DNA of 64,000 bases from Morella rubra (GCA_003952965.2 CM025851.1:31696119-31760118), one strand, 5' to 3'. Shown: positions 49,130 to 61,991, numbered from the stretch's first letter. Notes: generated by a model not told the origin, from the letters alone. Made by a program: numbers and translations.

Positions 49130-49600
49130 CGAATGTGGGGATGCGGAAAACGAATTGTGTTGTGGCAGTGAGAAGGGAGCAGCAGTATTTTGTAACAATT
49201 TGTAGAAATAGTGGGGGCAGGATTATTGAAGCATGGGATGGGAAGAAAAAAGGTTGAAATCCACTGAAAGGAAAGGCGTTGGCTGTGAGGGCTGCCCAGT
49301 TTTCTGCCTATGATAAATTCGATATTGAAGAGTGACTCGTTGGGGCTCTGCAATCAATGTAATGCAATGACAATCCAGCCTAACTGGGGTGCAGAGACGG
49401 AAGTCAGAGAGATTAGGGGTGCCCTTAGTGAATTTCCATCATGGGGAGTCTTAATTGGGTGCCGAGGGAAAGCAACACAGTTGCTTATAACATTGCAAGG
49501 TTGTTTGCTGATAATGATATGTGTGGATGTCTCAATTGTGCGCCTATCCCTGAGGGAGCAACTCGAATTATGTCCAACTGTAAGTCCTAAACTTGTATGT
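49130..49600 (+). mobile_element. Decayed RNase H-like (RVT_3) remnant, probably LINE-derived
   Basis: From 49130 the plus strand reads WKSPNVGMRKTNCVVAVRRE then RNSGGRIIEAW, which matches the opening of plant RVT_3 domains (WKPP..G..K.N.D.AV... and R...G.vi.aw). Further pieces in shifted frames are GKALAVRAAQFSAYDKFDIE and, near 49450, NWVPRESNTVAYNIARL, matching the closing VPRxANxvAhxlArxA motif. Several stops interrupt the frames. The catalytic Asp of the first motif is replaced (TNCVV). This may be a LINE tail or an old host RVT_3 gene copy. Confidence 0.6.
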
Positions 49601-49860
49601 TGCTTAGAAAAGAAGAAGAAGAAGAGTGATTGTATTTTTGCTGAGGCTGTTATGTTCCTTTCATTGTGAAAGAGTGATTTTTTTTTTTTCTTCCGTAGTA
49701 TCTCTTTGGCCTTTGGGTACCTATGTATATCCCCTTTGTGTGTCCAGGATACTCAACATACTCCCTATAGGAGATGAATCACCTAGGTTTTATTGCAAGC
49801 GTCTTGGATCAGGTCACTCCATTGCTGAACTTCTTTATCATAGCAGTACTATTTGGATCA

Positions 49861-50004
49861 ACTGGCTGAGGTTGATTGATTACCACTGAGCGTTAGCTCA
49901 AGTGGTACCTCCTCCCTTAGGGAGGGTTAGATCCGGGGGTCGAATCCCCCTTTCCGCAGGCTCTGTCCTGCTGTCCAAAAAAAAACACTGGCCGAGGTTG
50001 ATTG
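49861..50004 (+). mobile_element. tRNA-derived SINE with an 18-bp target duplication
   Basis: Body 49879-49986 holds an A-box-like TTAGCTCAAGTGG and a B-box-like GGGTCGAATCC, then a short unrelated 3' part and an A tail of nine. The flanks ACTGGCTGAGGTTGATTG (49861-49878) and ACTGGCCGAGGTTGATTG (49987-50004) match at 17 of 18 positions. The same family recurs on the other strand near 52195-52310. Confidence 0.85.
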
Positions 50005-52194
50005 TCCGTGGCATGATCCAACTGATGCCGAACTCTGCGCTAAATATGGCCATTGTAAAATGCGCTTTAATGGCCTTCTGTGATGATACGGGCTATGGCT
50101 TACTTTGGACTTCCCCATAAATGCCCAAATTTGGTCTTATTCATTGAATCCTGAATTTTTGCTTCCTTTATTTACTTGAGTGTCCTCTTCTCATGAGCCT
50201 ACGGTGCAACCGCTCGAGTATCTGGAGGAAGCGAAGTTAATAGCAGTAGAGCTTATCTTCCTCCATGTTCAACAATTCAGTAAGTAATCTATACCTAACC
50301 AATGAAATATACGAAAAAATAGGTCATGTGACATAATCTAAGAGTACCATTCTAGTAGAATATGCACATTGCAAAGTATCCAAAAAAACAAAAATGCGGA
50401 TATTGCTAGTTTAGAGGGTAAATTACCCGTAGAATTATAGTTTAGAGATGCAAAGTAAATTTTTTTAATAAAAAACAAAAGGGGGAATAAAAACCGACTC
50501 TTCCAACAGCAATTAACAACCAATGAGGAGAAATATAGCTAAGCTCCGTGGGTTAGTTGCCATGCATACTCGAAACGAACATGTTTGAAAAGAAAACAAA
50601 CGAACTAATTAATTGCTAGCGGCCATGTCGCTCCCATTACCCTTTTCTGCTATCGGACATTTACTTCCATTACTTTCAGTCGCTGCAACAACAAACAAAC
50701 CTCAATTGAGGTGGTTGCTTTTCCTTGCGGGAAATGGAAACTATCTGAACTGTTTCCCACAACTAAATATATAGAAAGCCGGCACTGCGTACCTCAGATT
50801 CGCTAAAAAGAGCAATTCCTCATGTTATGGTGTTAAATCTGATTTTTGCTTCTGCTATATATATACGGACAGTAGACGCGACAATTTCTGCCCCATTGCT
50901 CGAGAAAAGCCCGCTAAAAATGCCTAAAACAAAGCAATCCAGGAAAGGGCAATCAAAGATCGATGTAACATATGATCAGGTGGATTAAGAGATAAAAGAA
51001 GTAGATGAAAAAAGAAACAAATACTTGTAAAATATTCTTCTGATCGAATGTGTATATATATATATATGGACAAACGTATATTAGCTGTTTGAAGATGTTG
51101 CCTGTGAAGTAATTGCATGTACGTTAAGAGCTTAATTAGAGTTGAATTCGTCATGATTCAACTCTTTCTCCGCGTCACCTTGTCAACATTACAGCTCTCA
51201 CTAAATGCCTGCATGCCGAGGTGGATAGGATAGCTTCTGGGAGTTAAAAGTCATTTTTTTTCTTATGAAACGAACGTGGCTCATCATGAAAATCCTTAGT
51301 TTGACCTTATCAAAGTGGATTCAGATCAATATGGGATTAGCGTGTCAAACTCGATCAGAGAGTGACATTAGTTAATATGGACATGGTAGTCACCGCGTTG
51401 GGACAAGATTACGAAGAAAGAGACATTTCTATAGGAAGAGATCACCCGCACGTGAGGTAAGTTAGGCGCAGATGCCTACCTATTGTTTGCATTAAGAGAA
51501 GGCCGAAAGTTTACTGTTTGATCAGGTTTAAGTCTTCATTTGGAGAGGAAAAAGGGCGTAAAGTCCGCGCTTGTTAGTTTGGCTGGTTTAACTTTTCCAG
51601 GTCTAATTAAGAAGCACTTTTGAAACCAAGTCTGGTCTTCAACTTTATTAAAACATTTTTCCTGTAGCAGAACTTCCTCAATTAACTACCACTGGCCTCA
51701 CAGCTACTAGGATGTATTTGAAAGGTGAAGGAAAGTTAGGACTGTGGAGAGATAATAACGTACAATGGCATGCCGATAGTTGTGTTGCATGCCACTATGG
51801 GGTCCAAATTCGTATCAGTAGGCACAGAAAGATATGTAATAATACATATATATAGCTGCTTTAGCTCTTTGTGATCTCCCTGATGATTCTAGCACAACCC
51901 AACAGAATCCAATTCCTCGGGCATGAGAGTCAAGTCCGTAATTGGCCTCTTTCAAGTTGTATGGATGCTCATGCTATATATATAGGAGAGTGTTACATAT
52001 TCATGGACTTTCTAAAACTTTGAACGTTGAAAGTCTTTTGGGAAAGCTTTTGTCATGGAGAAGCGTCCCATGATGACCCCGCTTTACCTAACCCCATCTG
52101 AAAAAATGCATTATTAACTATGACCCGACGCAACCCTCATTACCTAACCCCGCTTTACCTTACCCTCATTATATATATATATATATACATATAT
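50005..52194. other. Intergenic
   Basis: AT-rich with (AT)n near 51053-51067 and 52171-52188, plus a few short phrases repeated close together (CCGCTTTACCTAACCCC near 52078 and 52146). Small frames show no recognised family. Confidence 0.5.
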
Positions 52195-52310
52195 ATTTTT
52201 TTTGCGGTCAACAGCGGCGGCAGGCATAGCCTGCGGATATGGGGCGTCGAACCCCGGAAGTATCCTCCCTAAGGGGAGGAGGTAACCACTGAGCTAACGC
52301 TCAGGGTTTA
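52195..52310 (-). mobile_element. tRNA-derived SINE, second copy, minus strand
   Basis: On the minus strand it reads CTGAGCGTTAGCTCAGTGG, then CTCCTCCCCTTAGGGAGGA, then GGGGTTCGACGCCCC, ending in TCCGCAGGC...GCCGC and an A tail (plus-strand T run at 52196-52203). It shares the A box, the CCTCC/GGAGG stem, the B box and the TCCGCAGGCT part with the copy at 49879. The flanking duplication is obscured by the AT repeat next to the tail. Confidence 0.8.
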
Positions 52311-52970
52311 GAATGTATTTTGCCTGCCAATAAAACAGATTTTAAATTACTTGTTGATTCACACGGGAGAACGCACGGCAATAACTTCTTTTTCGTTTCT
52401 GAATATTTGGTCCTTCGCCACATATATTCTATAAGAATAATGGCTCACTTTCTCATTTCTTTTTCGGTTGAATTCTCTCTCACATACATGTACAAATTTT
52501 ATTTATGATTTTCTCCCAGCATCTCAAGACATTCTGTTGCTATATATATAGCGCTAATAGATAGCTTGGATTATATTCATTTCTAAATTCTAAAAAATTG
52601 TAAATATTGATGGAGGGTTCAAATTGTGATCAGCTAATTAAAATACAATAATTTCCCTGAGGGGATCGAATGAAGGCATATGATATATTAAACTACCTTG
52701 AATGCATGCATGGTGAAATTGGCTCTTAATTATGTGTGCATGCACTACTCTAATGCGCATGCTTAGAGGATATTGGAAATGCATGTTAGGATCGCTTTTA
52801 AACAAATATCCTTTCTTAACAGATACAATTTATATGACTAAATATAGATTGTTTATTCTCCACATGCATGATGATGCCTTTGAAGAGACGACCACGGGCA
52901 CGGGAAGATAATATATAGTTATATATTATAACTTTTGAAGTTTCTAATTATGCTAATTCCATTCATAGAT

Positions 52971-54415
52971 CACTATAAAAAAAAATTAGGTCTTTAGCAA
53001 TGGTCTTTTTATTAGCGGTCGCTAAAAATGTCGCTATAAACCCCTTTTAGCGGTGTTTGTGTAAAAAATGCCGCTATAGGTTGTCCACAACAGTATTTTT
53101 TGAAAAACGCCACTAGAATAAAATCTTTAGCGGTTTTGTGTAAAAAATACCGCCATAGGTTATCTACAATGACGCTTTTTGAAAAAAGTCGCTAAAAATC
53201 AAACTTTTGGCTGCGTTTTTTAAAAAGTGTTGCTAAAAATTTGATCTTTAGCTGTGTTTTGCCACAAACGCCACTAAAAGTCAAACTTTTGGCGGCATTT
53301 TTGAAAAAACACAGCTAAAACTCACACACCTGTAGCAGCGCTTTGGAAAAACGCCACTAAAACTCACATACCTGTAGCAGGGTTTTTCCAAAGTTCTGCT
53401 AAAACTCAACCAAAAACGCTGCTATAGACAATTACATGATTATTTATTATTTTTAAGTTATTTAATGTTAATAATTATTTTATATGTTATATAATATATT
53501 ATATTATATAGTAATGTATTTGAAAAAAATTTATTCTAGGGAATCCACTTAATAAAATATGAAATTAGTGGGAAGTGTTATGAAAATTGAAGTTGTTATA
53601 TGATATAACTTGGTGACTATGTTGTTTTTGACCCATTTTGACACGGAGAATATAGAGTTGCTTATAGCCTTATAGACAAGTAGGTATTTTGTTTACATAA
53701 TTTTTTTATTTATTTCTATTTCTCATGTGATATTTGTTTTCAATTACAGGAATTCAAGAGGACGTTGATGTGTAAAAAGAGGAAGATTTTAATTGGTCCT
53801 TGCTTATTGTGTTGTATTTAATATTTTAGCTAGTCCTTGCTTAGTGTTATTTTAGATTAGAAACTTGTTACTTTCTAGATTACTTGTAGAGATTCTTGTG
53901 TTTGTTGTAAAACATTATTAATCAATGATGAAGTATATTTTATTTTATTATTCTTGTTCTTTAAGTTTTACATCCAGTGAATTATGGTTATTAAAATAAA
54001 TTTGTATTACCGATTAAAAAAGCATGTATAGGAAAATATAGGAAAAAATTAGTGGTGTTTTATAAGAAAAAATTAGTGGTGTTTTAAAAATGCTGGCACA
54101 TATAAAAAAAAAAAAAAAAAGCTGGCATATGTTTTTAGTTGCTGTCATAAAATGCCGCTATAGGTAGGAAAAAATTGAGCTAAATGCTGCTAAAAACCTC
54201 TAGCAGCGTTTTCCTAAAACACTGCTAAAGACCTATACTGGCGTTTTAGGGAAACGCTACTAAATTTTTTTTACAAATGCACTTCAAATCTTTAACAACG
54301 TTTGTAACTGTTACTACGCGACCACTGTTATAACCTACTGTGACGACGGCCGCTAAAAAATTGCTGCTAAATCTTTAACAACGGTTTCTAAAGGTTAATT
54401 TTTTTTTTTGTAGTG
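52971..54415. mobile_element. Non-autonomous CACTA element, 1445 bp
   Basis: Left end CACTATAAAAAAAAATTAGG (52971) and right end TTTTTTTGTAGTG (54415) are inverted. Both subterminal zones are filled with GCGGT / CCGCTA-like and CTAAA repeats of varied quality, similar in logic but more decayed than the array at 2860. Flanking triplets are GAT and AAT, one mismatch from a perfect duplication. The middle (53450-54000) is AT-rich with no transposase frame. It likely derives from an autonomous relative by internal deletion. It lies between the PPR and NPF genes. Confidence 0.8.
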
Positions 54416-57400
54416 AATATATAACCATGTTTCTCAATTAATGTGAATAGTTGGTTTGTGGGAAAGAATCGAAAAAGTTTCTCGTGTGACAAAATTAGTC
54501 AATGACTTGGACACTTTAACTGCGCCTTTTCTTAATTAATTTCTAAGTGCAAACGAATCAGGTTTAAGGATAAAAATAAAATATTACTAATTGACTAATT
54601 GGGATAAAATACATCCCAACCATTTAACAATTTGAGATTTTCTCCACTTTTCTGTCCAAATTAAATTTTTAAGAAGAGATAGAGAAGGAATTAACCAACG
54701 AGGATTGATTCTAAGATTTATTTACAACTAATTACTTATATCTTTTGACTGCCTTTGTTGGATATGCTTCCTTCGACATGTACATGGCTACGGCATATTA
54801 TAAATAATTGTCCAAATTTATATTCTTTTATGTTTATTTATATTTTTACTTTATTCTTCTTACAGATTATTGCAAGCATTGCAACAAAAAGAGTAAAAGT
54901 TGCGGCCTGCAGCCTTACTTTTCAGGCATCACTTTGAATGTGTTCGTGCAAGTTGATGGCATCTCTAATTACTTGAGTACAGGGAAAATCACGGCACAGA
55001 AGCCAATCTTCCTCGAAGTTTAGGTTGGGTCAGCTTACGTGGCGAGAAATATTCCTCTGTTTCGGAATATATCCCTCAAGAATGTTTTTATCAAAACAAA
55101 ACCACCGACTTTTCGTGGGGAGAGCAACAAGCGCGCGCGCGCGGGCTCTCTCTCTCTCTCTCTCTCTGGCTTCAGCTGAATTGACACCTCCCCTTTCAGA
55201 AGAGTTTGGTTCTGGGGTAAAATCCTTAGAATTGTAAGCTTAGATTCTTCTAAACAAAGCCTTGGGAAAAAAGAAAAAGCATGCAATTTGGCGTTAGAAT
55301 AAATAAAGTTTCTAGAAAGAACACCTTGTATCTCGTCCCTCCCATTGTTTCTCCTCTTTCATTGATTCCTCCTTTACTATGATTTGCCAAACCCTCTACC
55401 CTACAAGGAAACAAACTATTAAAGTCACTACCTCCTTTTGCTCTCCTGCGATAGTGTCTCTTCCTTCGACTCCTTGTACTATAGCCTATAGGAACTGTTA
55501 CACATGTAAGATTGGAATCTTGTAGAAATTGCAAACCCAAGTTGGCCGAACATCATCAAAGAGGACAAATAACAAAGCCTTTATCCAGAGAGAGAGGGAG
55601 AGACAGATAGGACTAATGAAAAGAAACGACGACATCTATTTGTTGGTGTCATAGCAGTAAGAAAAAAGAGGATAGCATCTGGGTGTCGAAATGCAATAAC
55701 AACCTCACGTGGTGGTACTGAAAAAGGTTGCGGACGACATGATCGATTCGCAAGTTGCAGTTTTGGGCATCTTCTCTCCTTTCGAGGGGTCCCTTTTGGT
55801 ACTTAGTAAGAACATGCCTAGAAATCTAGGAAACCGAACTCCACTCAAATTTTGTCGTTCGAATTACATTACTGTATATTCGTCCTGAAATTTTAGATAA
55901 GGGACATGACGATCGACCGATATCATCGTCGTCAGGTTTTGTGTTTGTGGTAAGCAGAGTAAAGCCAGAAACCACAGCACTTGATCAGCGTTGGATAATG
56001 ATGCGCATAAACTTAAGGCTGCTAAGATCAGATTCCAGCATTCTCGTCACCAATTAGAATATGGCATTGTCTTTATGGCTGTGGAGGAATAAGAATTTTG
56101 ACACGGCAATCTTTTGTTCAGAACATCGATATTCCTACGTATACTTTCGCTTATATATCACGATCACTTGGATTAGGATTTACTTTTATGTGGTATTAAT
56201 TACTTAATATAGGACACTTGCAGATAATTTGGGATATTGATGGATTCCTGCCTACTTTAGTGATCGTCTGTTTACAGCTTGAACAACATTAATTAACCGT
56301 ATTAGGTTTTTGTAGTTCATACGGAGACGTCCCAATCACTCATTTAATTTGAGTCCCTCCATTTCAGTAGCTAGATAGATTCGATCGGAACTCTCATGAA
56401 AAAATAATATTAGTCCAATTTTTCAGAAAATAGAAAACAAAATATATATGCTATATTACACATTTTGCTACGTAAAAAATCGAGTGTACGTATGGTCATA
56501 AAATGGTTAAATTGAAGAGTCAATGTCTTTACAAGAGAGCAAAGTTAGAATTTCCGTTTTGTTTACAATCGCGATATATATTTTTTTTATATAAAAAATT
56601 TATGTACCAATTTTAAGAGGTCCAAATTGCCACATTGAGGCGTGATCACTTGTAAAGTATCAAAGAAAATGCACGATTTGATCAAGTCACCATTATTATA
56701 CGTCCGATCCAAATTATAGAGATTACTCTGGCACCGTTTGGATGTATGGTCAAGATTAGAGTTATATTCAAACCGAGTATTGATTGTTCAAACTCGGCTT
56801 GTTAGACATAACTGATCAGCAAGCTGCGTAGCCACCTAAACTTAAAAAATAGAGCCCATCCAGATTGGATGATCCTGTGCACCATTTTCAATATATATAT
56901 ATAACTATTTTTCTTCTCCCGGTTCTTTTGGAGTCAGCTGAGAGCAGCATCTGAGTGAGTGATAATAAGACGAAAGGAAAACCCCATAAAATAATCTCTG
57001 AATCTGTCTTGGCTGGGTGCCGTAGATGTTAAACCCACATAAGAGAATTATCCGGACGCTTTCTTTCTCTACTCGCAAATAGATTCAAAGCACGTTTAAT
57101 GATGTCGTCTCTTTCTCTTTGCCCCGCGACCAAGTTTTGGGGTCCCCTGATCTGCTAACTTCTTGTCCCAAACATTTAGCTAGTCCGGGTGGGTGTACTG
57201 TAGTATCGTGCATCACGATGTCTTGTATTTCAACTTTCAAGCGTCGACATAGCATGCTCCACCCACCTCGTACGGTGTTGCCGCTTGATGCAGAATTATT
57301 CATGAGGCTGGTACTATACAGCCGTTCAGTTCTTATCATTCCTTAATGGCAGGAACGTGGAAAGAGGCAACAAAGAAAGGGACGAGCAAAATCGAATTGA

Positions 57401-57423
57401 CTTGCAAACCCAAAGATACCATT
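54416..57423. other. Intergenic
   Basis: AT-rich. Contains a (GC)n/(CT)n compound microsatellite at 55131-55167. A frame at 54808-55023 contains a short Cys cluster (CKHCNKKSKSCG) that is not assigned to any family. Nothing else recognised; frames at 57085 and 57119 overlap each other on opposite strands. Confidence 0.45.
55131..55167. repeat. (GC)n then (CT)n microsatellite
   Basis: A short alternating GC run followed by about eleven CT units. It lies in an intergenic stretch. Confidence 0.9.
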
Positions 57424-57650
57424 GAAGTGCGAGAGAAAAAAAGAAAAAGAAAAAGAAAATTAATAGAGATTAAAAAATTTGCTTGGCTATGAAACATGCC
57501 TGTCTTATAGGAAGGGTAGCTTATAGTAGGGCTGTCTAATGGCCGGCTGGACCGGAGTGCGCGAGAAAAAAAGAAAAAGAAAATTAATAGAGATTAAAAA
57601 ATTTGCTGGGCTCTAAAACATGCCTATCTTATAGGAAGGGTAGCTTATAG
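57424..57650. repeat. Tandem duplication of flank plus transposon end
   Basis: The flank 57424-57526 (GAAGTGCGAGAG...GGAAGGGTAGCTTATAG) and the first 29 bases of the hAT-like element (57527-57555) occur before a second copy of the same flank (57556-57650), which leads into the main element at 57651. Bases in the two flanks agree at nearly every position apart from a short A/G-run length change. Confidence 0.85.
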
Positions 57651-59118
57651 TAGAGCTGTCTAATGGTCGGTCCGGTCCAGTCCGGTTCGATCGGTCAAAC
57701 CGGCAATACCCTAAAATGCACATACCGGACCAGACCGGACCGGTCAGTCTAATAGACCGGTTCCCGGTTTCACCGGTTCGGGTTTGACGGTTTGGGCAGT
57801 TTGGGCCATGACATTTTGGGCATTTTTTAGTTTGGGCCTCTTAGCATTTTTATTTTTTAGGCCTTTTTTGGGGTTTTATTTTGGACTTTTTGGGACCATT
57901 TTTGGATTTCTTTACATCAGTTTTTTGGCCTATTTTTACATGAAATATTTGGCTATATTTCAACCAAATTTTGTAAAAGTTGTTACATTTGATTTGAAGA
58001 AAATACTAAGCTCTAATTAAAGAGTTCTAAATCCTAGTTTTTTTAAGATAATAAATCATACATTTAAAAAAATCAACAAAACAAATAGACATTACAATAT
58101 AAAGGAAGTCTAAAATAAAAGTATCAAATAGAATTACAAGTAAAACTAATTAATAATTACTAACTACACTACTCTATTACAAGCCATAACAAACAACAAA
58201 ATAATCAAATCAACAAACTAAAAGTATAATTAATAATACATGTCATTAAAATATCCAATAATTTGTCCATTGTCCGGTTGTGAATTGTCCATCTCCCATG
58301 AAAGCTGTAAAAGGAAAAAAAATTTACACGTGAGATAATAAACTAATAAACAATATAGTGGGCATTATTATAAAAAAAGAGATAAAAACTTACCATGAAA
58401 TCAAATTAAATTAGTCTTCAGTTATCTCAAGCCGAGCCACTCGTGAGTTAAACATTATTTCTAATAATTTATGACAAAAACATGTTCAAATCTTCATAAA
58501 TAACTAGAACTTACAAAATTAAAAAATTAACCAACATAGAAATAAAATATAATAGTATTACATGATTCTAACGCCTCAAAGACCTCAACTTCGTCCAGTG
58601 ACTCCCGAATATCTAACTTAATTGGAAGGCCGTGAGGGAGGAGGAGAAGGCCGGAGAGGGAGGGAGGCGCAAGGGAGGAGGGGGAGGCGGCAGGGAGGGG
58701 GAATTAGGGTTTTCTGAAAATAGAAAAGAGGGGGGGCGCAGGAGAGAGAAGGGTCGAGGGGGGGCTGTGTGAGTGACGAAAGATTTTTTTTTTTTTTTTT
58801 GTAACGCTAAACACGCATTTGGGGGGGGGAGGGCACAGGAAAGAGAAGGGTTGGGGGGGGTGTGGGGGTCAAATGCCTCAAATTCATCATGCGCGCCTTT
58901 TTTTTTTTAATTTTTTTAAAAAAAATCGGTAAGGACCGATTTGGAGTGATATACTCTGGTCTAACTCCGTTTTTCCATATAAATAATCCGGAACCGGACC
59001 GGAGTACACCGGTTTACCGGATCGGTAAACCTAGTATCAGAAAAAGGATCGATTTTGGCAAAAACAGTCTGATTTCAGTCCGGATTGGCCGGTCCGGCTG
59101 GTTACTTGGCCAGCCCTA
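57651..59118. mobile_element. hAT-like non-autonomous DNA transposon, 1468 bp
   Basis: Left end TAGAGCTGTCTAATGGTCGG and right end CTGGTTACTTGGCCAGCCCTA are inverted around a TAGRGCTG terminus; the further copy of the left end at 57527 reads TAGGGCTGTCTAATGG. Flanks GCTTATAG (57643-57650) and ACTTATAG (59119-59126) match at 7 of 8 bases, the 8-bp target duplication size of hAT elements. Both ends are rich in CCGGTCCGG/CCGGACCGG. A TTTGGGC-rich section near 57780-57850 and a G/A-rich section (58620-58860) lie inside. No transposase frame; the longest frame is under 90 codons. Confidence 0.75.
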
Positions 59119-59126
59119 ACTTATAG

Positions 59127-61884
59127 TATTGATTATGCATCATCATCATTATCGTGGTCATCATATATATATATATATATATGAGTCTCCTCAAAAAAAC
59201 AGGTGCCTACTTAAAAAACAAATGTCCAGCACAGACGCTACCTATAGTTGACTTGATGCACGATCATAGCTCTCCACGTTGCAGTTTTGTTTTGTTTTTT
59301 TTTAAGTTTTGAAAATGACAATTGGAATTTTTATTCGGGAATGCTCAATGAATATTAATGCAGCCATTATCTTTTCTGATCTTCGGATATTTCCACCCGA
59401 ATGCAGCCATATTTAGAGTCAGAGGGTCATTAATTGAGAAGAACCATGCCCGATCATCCTGTTAAAGAAACAATGTGGACCTTGTCCTTTACCCCCCTCA
59501 AATTAATGACTATTTATCTACGTGCATGAAAGCACCATCACATATTTCCGAAAGCTCATCTTTGAAAAGGAAATCAAATCCCGCCTTAAATTAGTGATAA
59601 AAAAAAAATTAAAACAGAAGGAGATAATTTGGAGGTTATAGTTGCGACTGATCAACCCTTTAATTTATCTTTACAGATAGTGGCCTCTTGTAATCTGTTA
59701 TATATGTTTCGGCTTAATTGGTTGGCTTCAGGATGAACATTGCTATCAAAAACTTTCGTAGACGAGGGAAGCCCCGTGTGGATTCAGCTAATTGCTGTTT
59801 TGTCTCTACGGGTGAAATAGAAGTGCCCAATCATACGCTGTTTTGTGGCATTCAACGGTCAATGGTCAATCAGGCTGGCATGTCAAAAGCTTAGCGCCAT
59901 GTTTGGATGACAAAAAGAAATTGAAATTTATTTTACAATCAGCCATGAGGTTTTCACAAATTTCAACCACTTTTCACGTGCTCGAATTTTTTTTTTTTCG
60001 AAATTCTAATAACTTGTTATAAACTCTAACACTGTTTTACAGACTCCAACGGAATTTATACAACATTCAATTAAAAAAAAATCGACAAAAAATTTTAGAA
60101 GAGGTCCTCTCGATCGAGGTGACTATTGATATAATCTTACAAGGCAAGAGCTTTGACGTGATGTAAAAAGGAGTTGAAAAGCTATATCCCACTGCAGAAG
60201 TACCGGAAGAAATGAAGAGATTTAAGTGAGATCCAAAGCCCTTGCAAAATCGTAGAGTTAAAAGAATTGCAAAAAGGACATTTTCCCATGATTTTACAGG
60301 GAGATGCAGAATAGTATTCGAAGAGCCTGTATTTACAGAGGTAGATTTGTTTCAAACTAAATCAAATACTTTATTCGATTGACGATTGACGATTGGCATA
60401 GTGGAACCACGTCGTTCTTAAACCATGTCCATAGAACGGCACAAGTGTCAACTCTCAACCTAAACAGAAGCGGTCAGGTCAGTCTTGCACTTTTAATCCC
60501 CACCTAAGAGTTTATTTTGTTTGTTTGTGGGTGAGTCTACAGTAATGGACCTACACTAATATTATATTGCCTCTTGTAATATCAACTAGTGGGCTATCTA
60601 ATAATTGTCTTCTTTTTTTTTTTTTTTTTCTTTTTTTTGGGGGGGGGGGTCCACACAAAGTTAGTTAAGCTAATATATGTTTCGAAACATACGCATGCAC
60701 TCCCAAAATATCTAGATTGTGAACCTTCTGATACAGTTCAGTGAATTCCCCAATCCCATTTGATTATTGTTAGCAACAAATTAAATAACAGAGGATGCCA
60801 AGAATTCGACACATAGGTAGAGAGACAATAAGACTTTTAGGTATTTCACTACTCCGTAGGTCCTAATGGGAACTAAAACTTTGAACTTCATGAGGGTCAA
60901 ATTAGGTCCTGGCTTTAGGGCAAGTCCACCCGTCGTGCCACTAGCAAGGGTCTAGTGGAGGAAGGCGGTTATGTTCCTCGATCGAAAGCTAAAATTTTGA
61001 CTCCCTTTTGACCCGAATCACTAATCAGAAAAGCTCTACTCTCGCATGCAACCTGGATTCGATTTCTCGCTATACGATTTGGCTAACTTGATGGTGAAAT
61101 CTGATGGAACTCTCAAGATCCAATGGTCATCAAAGCAGTACCACTTCAAAGGTTGTTCGTCGATCTTTATCATCATCCATGGACCACGCATCTGGTGAAT
61201 TCCCAGTTCCATAATTCAAGTTTATTTCAGAGGATCATTCTGCTACTCCTGGATTGAGTGGGAGATTGAGGAACCGACAGTTTAATTGAATTTCTGCATA
61301 GAACTTTTTGGGTAATAATTGGTTAGTAATATTAAAGAGTTAAATGTAGAGAGGTACAGGCATAGTACGGCTGAGAAGCAGCCAATATACATCAATACGC
61401 AAAACAGGAGAAGCAAGAAAAATAAAAAATACCAAAAGGAAAAAAAAGATGGGTTCTGTTCCAAGTTTTAGCATTGCCATCCTGTGAAAGCCAGCGTATC
61501 ATAATGTGTAGGAGGGCGAAGGACCAACACCTTTACAATTAATACGCGGGCTTACGGTCAAACAAGACAACGGTACCCTGTTTGGCTCTTTACTTTTCAC
61601 TTTGGTGGGAGGATTTGATTCTTCACTCCCTTTCTTCCACTCCTGCCATTCCTTTTTGGAAATATTAGGTCTATTCTTAATCCAAGCAAACCCGCCCCTT
61701 TTGGCACCAGTCACCATGTGCATGTTGGGCGTTGAGTGCCGCATGATTCGCAAAATAAAAAACGAAAAGCGAATTCTCGGTGGAAAAAGAAAAAAAATGG
61801 AATTTGAGGCTTTGAGCGGATCAAAGTCATTTTCTTAAGGTCCAGACCATTCTCCCCGAGTTGGACCCTTTCTTTCCCCAGCTC
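59127..61884. other. Intergenic, upstream of NPF gene
   Basis: AT-rich with an (AT)n run near 59164-59182 and a T/G homopolymer near 60612-60649. No coding region recognised. The last few hundred bases are the likely NPF promoter. Confidence 0.5.
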
Positions 61885-61891
61885 TTTATAT
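61885..61891 (+). promoter_or_regulatory. TATA-like box of the NPF gene
   Basis: TTTATAT lies 107 bp upstream of the ATG at 61992. A transcript start about 30 bases downstream would fall near 61915, which argues against the in-frame ATG at 61914 as the translation start. Confidence 0.45.
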
Positions 61892-61991
61892 CTCCCACCA
61901 GTCATCTCGAGCTATGCTTTTCTCATCAGAGTCCTCTCAAAACACCAGGGATCCAACCAACTCAACCCAAGTTGGAAAAGCGTTGGAGATA

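Noticed and set aside
49889-49965. tRNA gene
   Set aside because: A- and B-box-like motifs are present but no cloverleaf closes, a poly-A tail follows, and an 18-bp target duplication flanks it. It is a SINE.
57085-57346. Gene on either strand with frames of about 80 codons
   Set aside because: Two overlapping frames on opposite strands with no family match and no splice or promoter context.
61060-61090. SINE B box near GGATTCGATTTC
   Set aside because: No matching A box upstream, no tail and no flanking duplication.
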